Positions 15,207 through 18,793 of a DNA stretch of 18,793 bases are shown one piece after another. The DNA comes from CAZFLD01 sp964519835 (GTDB lineage: Bacteria > Spirochaetota > Spirochaetia > DSM-27196 > CAZFLD01). Under the pieces are notes generated by a model, which did no database searches, was not told the DNA's origin, and saw nothing but the letters and a program-made list of their open reading frames with translations. The stretch spans positions 1-18,793 of the forward strand of contig CAZFLD010000071.1 of the NCBI GenBank assembly GCA_964519835.1. The letters run 5' to 3'. The position numbers and the translations under genes were made by a program. Numbering within the stretch: the stretch's first letter is position 1; the number at the start of each line of letters is the position of its first letter.

Positions 15207-16934
15207 TCACTCCACCCGAACATCTAGGGACTCGATGTCGACGAGAAACTCCGAGCCGTTGTTCGATGGATAGTGGCGGTCGATTTCGTAGCCGTCGCCC
15301 AGGTAGAGGCGCGCGGCGGGCAACGGGACCGGATTCGAGAATGCCTTTGTGGCTCCCTTGTCTACGGCCACGTTGAACTCATGGGGCAAGACGGTCAGCG
15401 AGATCCTGTGCCAATCGTCGCCTTCGAGCGGACCGACCGGTTGCCACTCGTTGCGGCCATACGCGTAGAGAGCACCGGTCCGAAATGAGGGAATCCCCAA
15501 ACGAATGGGCACCCGGTCGCCAAAAGAACAGAGTACCAGGTTTCCCTGTCGCTGGACCTCGAGCAGCTTGGCGTCGAACGTTACGGTGATGGATCCTCCA
15601 TGTGCGAAATCCACGGGGTCGATCTCCACCCCGGCGCTGCCGCGCATCCGTACGTGTACCGCGTTGCGGCCGTCCACGCGTTTTACGTCAGGGGCAGGGG
15701 TGTATGTCCAGTGCTCCCCTTCGATGGCACGTGACCGGGGCCACAGGTAGCGCCGCCCCGCCTCCGGCGCCGGGGCAATAACCGCAGACCGTATGCGCCA
15801 CTGCGAATGCCGGTTTTCGGTAGTTGTCCAGGCCGTGTAGATGCAGCCGTCCTTTGCGATGCCTTGAGAGTAGGTGGAGTACACGTGGCGCGCGTTGTAC
15901 ATCGACCCGGCCACAAAGTCCATTTCGCCGCTTCGACTGAAATAGAGCGCAAGCTGGTTCCTTCCACCGGAAGGTGTGTAGCTATCGGCGCCGAGCATGC
16001 ACCACCGGTGACCCAACCTAAACACCTGACAGCGGGTCCGACCTGTCTCTATAAAGGCATAGGTCGGCTCGTCGGCAAACGTGATGGGCTTGCCCCTCCC
16101 CGTGGGCTCGCTGACGACGGTCAGCTGTCGTTCCACGGGGGGAAGTGGGACGGCCCTCACGTCAGGACAATCGAAGTTCCGCATGATGCCCCGAATCCGG
16201 CCATCGTGCTGCTCCCAGAAATGAGGCTCCCACTGTGCTGCCTGGTCGTCCGGGCGACTAATCGGTGTGGAGAGCTGCCAGCTTTGTCCCTGATCATCGG
16301 TCCAGGCGCAGACGTTCCACCGACGGGGCGGCGTCCCCAGTTCATCTTCGGTCGGCGGACCGGCACCGTCGGTAAGGGTTAGCGGTGCAATAATACGCCC
16401 GTCGGAGCAACAGAAAGGATTCTGCGAGACAAAGGGAGCGCAGGCGACACCGTCGATATCTACGAGATCCATGATCTTGCGGTGGACCCAACGTGAGTCG
16501 TCTCCAGGGCGCAGTCGACTAAGGTATAGTCCCCGACCGGTGTCTGGGTCCCCCCAGCCGGGACTGCCGTGATCAAAGAGAGGTTCCTTCCCAAACGACC
16601 AGAGACACCACAACTCCTCGTCGTTGACGTTCAATAGCTCCGGCTGCCAGAACACCTCGCGCCCCACGTCGATTGGGTCTTCCGAGAGGTCGGGCCCCGT
16701 GAGTATCATCGGTCGGGACCAGGACACAAAATCCTCGCTTGTGGCCAGAACGTTCACTTGACCCGCCTGCCCTTCGCGGTTGGTCACGGCATTGGCTCCC
16801 CACGCGGCGTAGAAACGACCGCCGAACCATGCAAGCGACACCATGTGGTTGTAGGCGAACTCCCCGTAGCCAAAGGCACCGTCGTAGATTGTACCCTCGA
16901 TGATCCGGGGGTTGTAGAGTTCGTAGGTTGACAA
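15207..16934 (-). CDS. BNR-type sialidase-like protein with C-terminal LamG-like domain
   Basis: I place the start at the TTG at 16,932-16,934, which has a GGAGG (16,940-16,944) 5 bases ahead; the product is then about 575 residues. An earlier TTG at 17,006 has a weak site and would put a perfect hairpin inside the coding region. The chain is a probable sialidase/GH32-43-like propeller: HMVSLAWFGGRFYAAWG near the start, one clear Asp box TDDQGQSW at about 212-219, and repeated Trp-rich blade strands. A LamG/concanavalin-like sandwich occupies the last 150 residues (GGSITVTFDAK, DDWHRISLTVLPHEFNVAVD). There is no signal peptide, so it is probably cytoplasmic. Architecture parallels the BNR/LamG gene at 1,279-3,036, but the two are well diverged. 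Specificity is unknown. Confidence 0.8.
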   Translation of the reverse strand: MSTYELYNPRIIEGTIYDGAFGYGEFAYNHMVSLAWFGGRFYAAWGANAVTNREGQAGQVNVLATSEDFVSWSRPMILTGPDLSEDPIDVGREVFWQPELLNVNDEELWCLWSFGKEPLFDHGSPGWGDPDTGRGLYLSRLRPGDDSRWVHRKIMDLVDIDGVACAPFVSQNPFCCSDGRIIAPLTLTDGAGPPTEDELGTPPRRWNVCAWTDDQGQSWQLSTPISRPDDQAAQWEPHFWEQHDGRIRGIMRNFDCPDVRAVPLPPVERQLTVVSEPTGRGKPITFADEPTYAFIETGRTRCQVFRLGHRWCMLGADSYTPSGGRNQLALYFSRSGEMDFVAGSMYNARHVYSTYSQGIAKDGCIYTAWTTTENRHSQWRIRSAVIAPAPEAGRRYLWPRSRAIEGEHWTYTPAPDVKRVDGRNAVHVRMRGSAGVEIDPVDFAHGGSITVTFDAKLLEVQRQGNLVLCSFGDRVPIRLGIPSFRTGALYAYGRNEWQPVGPLEGDDWHRISLTVLPHEFNVAVDKGATKAFSNPVPLPAARLYLGDGYEIDRHYPSNNGSEFLVDIESLDVRVE

Positions 16935-16939
16935 AAGCG

Positions 16940-16944
16940 CCTCC
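16940..16944 (-). promoter_or_regulatory. Ribosome site supporting a TTG start for the first BNR protein
   Basis: GGAGG on the minus strand with a 5-base spacer (CGCTT) before TTG at 16,934. This is the best Shine-Dalgarno in the region downstream of the stem-loop and is the reason for the shortened gene model. Confidence 0.55.
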
Positions 16945-16971
16945 GCGGGTTTCGTAATGTCGGCTGGAAAC

Positions 16972-16999
16972 GAAGGCGGCACATATCTGTGCCGCCTTC
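16972..16999 (-). promoter_or_regulatory. Perfect 12-bp stem-loop after the first solute-binding gene
   Basis: On the minus strand GAAGGCGGCACA (16,988-16,999) pairs perfectly with TGTGCCGCCTTC (16,972-16,983) across a 4-base GATA loop. It lies 23 bases after the stop of the solute-binding gene (17,022) and ahead of the TTG proposed for the BNR gene. The bases that follow (GTTTCC) are not a T-run, so full termination is unlikely. In many sugar operons such a stem-loop behind the binding-protein gene stabilises its mRNA or ends part of the transcripts, giving binding protein in excess over the membrane parts. That role is inferred from position. Confidence 0.75.
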
Positions 17000-17021
17000 C
17001 GATCAAAAGGACTATCCGTCG

Positions 17022-18623
17022 CTAGAACGAATTCCAGCGGTCGTACGCTGCCTGGTAGATGTCGATCACGTCCTCGATACCAAGGGTGACCTGCATCTCG
17101 AGGTACTCGTCATAGTTGTCGAACCGTTCTTCGCCGGTGATAAATGCCCGATCCATCTGGTCCACGTAGGCATTCAGGTCTCCCATTATGGCGTTTATGG
17201 CCTGCTGCTCTTCCACGGTCAAGTATGTGTCCGGGTAGTTGGTTTGTGTGAACGGGTAGTACAGCTCCTCAAATTGTCGGGTCTTGGAGGCTTGAAACTC
17301 GTCCTGCAAGGTGGGCTCGACTTTCGTGGTGCCGACGCGGTCCATAAACGCAGGTCCATAGGATGGGAAAAAGGTTCCGGGCCTTGGCGTAAAACGTGAC
17401 TCATCCTGCGGCGAGTAGGTTTCTAGAATCGGTCGGACGGTAAGCGCGTCGCGATCCGCCCACTCCCAGAGGTAGCCTTCGCCGAGGAACATTGCGAGGC
17501 CGTCTATCCCGTAGAGCCAGTCCACCCAACGGGCCATGGCTTCGGGATACTCGTTCTCGCTTGTAATGGCAAACTGACCCCTCTTGTACACCGAGTCTAC
17601 GTACATCAGCTGCTCGTCGTTCACGGGACTGGTTAGGGTCGGGACACCAGGATAGCTGTTGAAGTCCTCGATGCTGTTTGCGGCATCCGGCCACGCATTC
17701 CGTACCCATGCCTCGGTAACCATACCGACAAGACCGCCGTTGATCTTCGCCCGATACGTCGCGGCGTTGTTCGTGAATATCTCAGGATCAATCAGTTCAT
17801 TTTCCCAAAGACGGTTAACGTACTGAAGGAATGCCCTGTACTCAGGTTCCATGCGAGCGTAGATCACCTGGTCATCTCTTACTTGGATGCCGTCGAGCAG
17901 CAAACCAAATGCCGAAAGCAATTGTTTGAAGATGTGGCTGGCGGTACCCGAAGCCACGCTGGTCATGGGGATCTCGTCCTTGACGCCGTTTTGGTTTGGG
18001 TCCTCGTTGCGAAAGGCAAAAAGAACGTCGTACAGCTCTTCCGTGGTCGTTGGCATGTCAAGGCCAAGCGCATCGAGCCATTTGCCGTTGATCCACAGGG
18101 GATAGAGCCGCCTCAGGTCGAGCTGCGGCAGTGCATAGATGTTGCCGTCGATGGTCGTTACCGACTGGGGTAGGTCGGGAAAGTCCGTGGCGATCAGACC
18201 CTGCAGAATAGGCATGTGCTCTTCCATCAAGTCGTTGAGCGGGATAAGCGTGCCCTCACTTCCGTACTGCACCTCTTCCGCCGGCGTGATAAATCCGGAT
18301 GCAAACACATCCGGCAGGTTGCCCGATGCAAACGCAAGCTGTTTGGCTTGGTTGTAGTCGGCAGCAAGAGGGGTAATAAAGTCGAAGTGGATGCCGGTCA
18401 GCTCCTCCATGTCCTGGAAAAACGCCATCTCCGACCAATCCACCTGGTGCACCGCGTGGCGTCGTCCCATCATGGTCATGGTGATGGTCTCGTCAACTAT
18501 AGGAAAGCCGGTAGCGTTAAAGCCATACCCAAGCCCCTCGTCCTCGGCCTCCACCGAACCGGCGGCGAATACGCCTCCGACGACAAGCCCTACGAGGACC
18601 AGCGCCAAGATTGCTCTTCTCAT
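17022..18623 (-). CDS. Extracellular solute-binding protein, LipO/family 1 type (first operon gene)
   Basis: A 533-residue sugar-binding protein. The N-terminus MRRAILALVLVGLVVGGVFA-AGS is a cleavable signal peptide with no lipobox cysteine, followed by an acidic mature start (EAEDEG) of a kind common in spirochaetes. The two-lobe binding domain runs to the end: VDWSEMAFFQDMEELTGIHFDF (61-82), KQLAFASGNLPDVF (94-107), and TTEELYDVLFAFRNEDPN (193-210). A Ca-binding-like loop D208-x-N210-x-N212-G-V-x-D216-E is diagnostic of the LipO/YtcQ group, which binds oligosaccharides. The start has an ideal AGGAGGT site 7 bases ahead. It opens the operon but has no permease next to it; it probably serves the second permease pair, since the giant binding protein is adjacent to the first. 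That assignment is inference. Confidence 0.92.
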   Translation of the reverse strand: MRRAILALVLVGLVVGGVFAAGSVEAEDEGLGYGFNATGFPIVDETITMTMMGRRHAVHQVDWSEMAFFQDMEELTGIHFDFITPLAADYNQAKQLAFASGNLPDVFASGFITPAEEVQYGSEGTLIPLNDLMEEHMPILQGLIATDFPDLPQSVTTIDGNIYALPQLDLRRLYPLWINGKWLDALGLDMPTTTEELYDVLFAFRNEDPNQNGVKDEIPMTSVASGTASHIFKQLLSAFGLLLDGIQVRDDQVIYARMEPEYRAFLQYVNRLWENELIDPEIFTNNAATYRAKINGGLVGMVTEAWVRNAWPDAANSIEDFNSYPGVPTLTSPVNDEQLMYVDSVYKRGQFAITSENEYPEAMARWVDWLYGIDGLAMFLGEGYLWEWADRDALTVRPILETYSPQDESRFTPRPGTFFPSYGPAFMDRVGTTKVEPTLQDEFQASKTRQFEELYYPFTQTNYPDTYLTVEEQQAINAIMGDLNAYVDQMDRAFITGEERFDNYDEYLEMQVTLGIEDVIDIYQAAYDRWNSF

Positions 18624-18630
18624 ATCGAGT

Positions 18631-18637
18631 ACCTCCT
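18631..18637 (-). promoter_or_regulatory. Ribosome binding site of the first operon gene
   Basis: A full-consensus AGGAGGT on the minus strand, 7 bases before the ATG at 18,621-18,623. The strength fits a binding protein needed in large amounts. Confidence 0.85.
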
Positions 18638-18675
18638 ATGAAATGGAATAGAGTGTATCCACACCCTACTCAGAT

Positions 18676-18705
18676 ATCATATACCTGGTATACCCAGTAT
18701 GTCAA
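18676..18705 (-). promoter_or_regulatory. Sigma-70-type promoter of the operon
   Basis: On the minus strand a perfect -35 box TTGACA (18,700-18,705) is followed after 18 bases by TATGAT (18,676-18,681), one mismatch from the -10 consensus. Transcription would start near 18,669, leaving a 5' leader of about 46 bases with no riboswitch-like structure. It is the only strong promoter I see for the twelve-gene unit. Confidence 0.8.
18682..18699 (-). promoter_or_regulatory. Likely operator: GGTATACC-centred dyad inside the promoter spacer
   Basis: The 18-bp spacer is TAC-TG-GGTATACC-AG-GTA, an inverted repeat matching at 7 of 9 pairs and perfect over the central 8 bp. A bound protein would block RNA polymerase directly. 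The core resembles TGGTATACCA-type sites of GntR/FadR-family regulators such as UxuR and ExuR, which control hexuronate use. The regulator gene is not in the window; the family assignment is inference. Confidence 0.6.
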
Positions 18706-18728
18706 ACACAACTTTGCCTCCGGGCGTA

Positions 18729-18742
18729 CGACATTTTTGTCG
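18729..18742. repeat. Short inverted repeat upstream of the promoter
   Basis: CGACA and TGTCG arms of 5 bp with a 4-base A/T loop, about 25 bases upstream of the -35 box. It could be a second protein site; the arms are short enough to arise by chance. Confidence 0.3.
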
Positions 18743-18763
18743 GAGTGAAGGGGTAAACGATTG

Positions 18764-18784
18764 AGGGGAACGAATTATTCCCCT
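18764..18784. repeat. Inverted repeat AGGGGAA-7-TTCCCCT upstream of the promoter
   Basis: Perfect 7-bp arms at 18,764-18,770 and 18,778-18,784 with an A/T-rich 7-base centre (CGAATTA), about 60 bases upstream of the -35 box. There is no T-run on either strand, so it is more like an activator or repressor site than a terminator. It could also belong to whatever lies beyond the right edge. Confidence 0.4.
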
Positions 18785-18793
18785 ATACTGACA

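Noticed and set aside
15206..15223. ATG six codons upstream for the giant solute-binding protein
   Set aside because: No good ribosome site is present, whereas the ATG at 15,205 has GGTGGAG at proper spacing.
16972..16999. Intrinsic terminator ending the transcript after the first gene
   Set aside because: The stem is strong, but no T-run follows on the minus strand and the next gene has no promoter of its own that I can see, so complete termination is unlikely.
1..18793. CRISPR array, tRNA, rRNA or riboswitch
   Set aside because: I saw no regularly spaced direct repeats, no cloverleaf sequence with a T-loop, and only a 46-base leader before the first gene.

Overview
This window most likely comes from a free-living saccharolytic spirochaete. 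That call is moderate: it rests on the Ala/Gly-Ser-rich signal peptide and acidic mature start of the first solute-binding protein, the sugar ABC transporters encoded without an ATPase, and the moderately high G+C with strong AGGAGGT ribosome sites. A Paenibacillus-like Firmicute would share many of the families, so the host is not proven.

Almost the whole window (about 18,700 down to 1,279) looks like one minus-strand transcription unit of twelve genes, packed with 4-8 base overlaps or gaps of a few bases. A strong sigma-70-type promoter lies at 18,676-18,705. Its 18-bp spacer is filled by a dyad centred on GGTATACC, which resembles operators of GntR/FadR-type sugar-acid regulators. In transcription order the genes are: (1) LipO-type solute-binding protein; (2) BNR/LamG sialidase-like protein, preceded by a perfect 12-bp stem-loop; (3) a giant solute-binding protein fused behind two tandem carbohydrate-binding-like modules; (4, 5) a MalF/MalG-type permease pair; (6) an NHL-propeller/TPR/transmembrane protein; (7) a Yip1-like membrane protein; (8) a secreted DUF5696 protein, probably a TIM-barrel glycosidase; (9, 10) a second MalF/MalG-type permease pair; (11) an HpcH/HpaI aldolase; (12) a second BNR/LamG sialidase-like protein.

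The inferred logic is a two-importer oligosaccharide system. One solute-binding protein is conventional and the other is a large multidomain receptor. Between the two permease pairs sits a translationally coupled NHL-Yip1-DUF5696 cassette that may form an accessory membrane complex capturing or trimming substrate outside the membrane. Signal-less BNR proteins would process the imported sugar in the cytoplasm, and the aldolase would cleave a 2-keto-3-deoxy sugar acid. No ATP-binding subunit is present, so a shared MsmK/UgpC-type ATPase elsewhere must be assumed.

The left end (1-1,278) is different. It holds the first 118 codons of a tyrosine recombinase/integrase running off the window edge, then about 920 bases with no convincing gene, some broken reading frames and a G+C-rich hairpin. 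It looks like the edge of a mobile element next to the end of the sugar operon.
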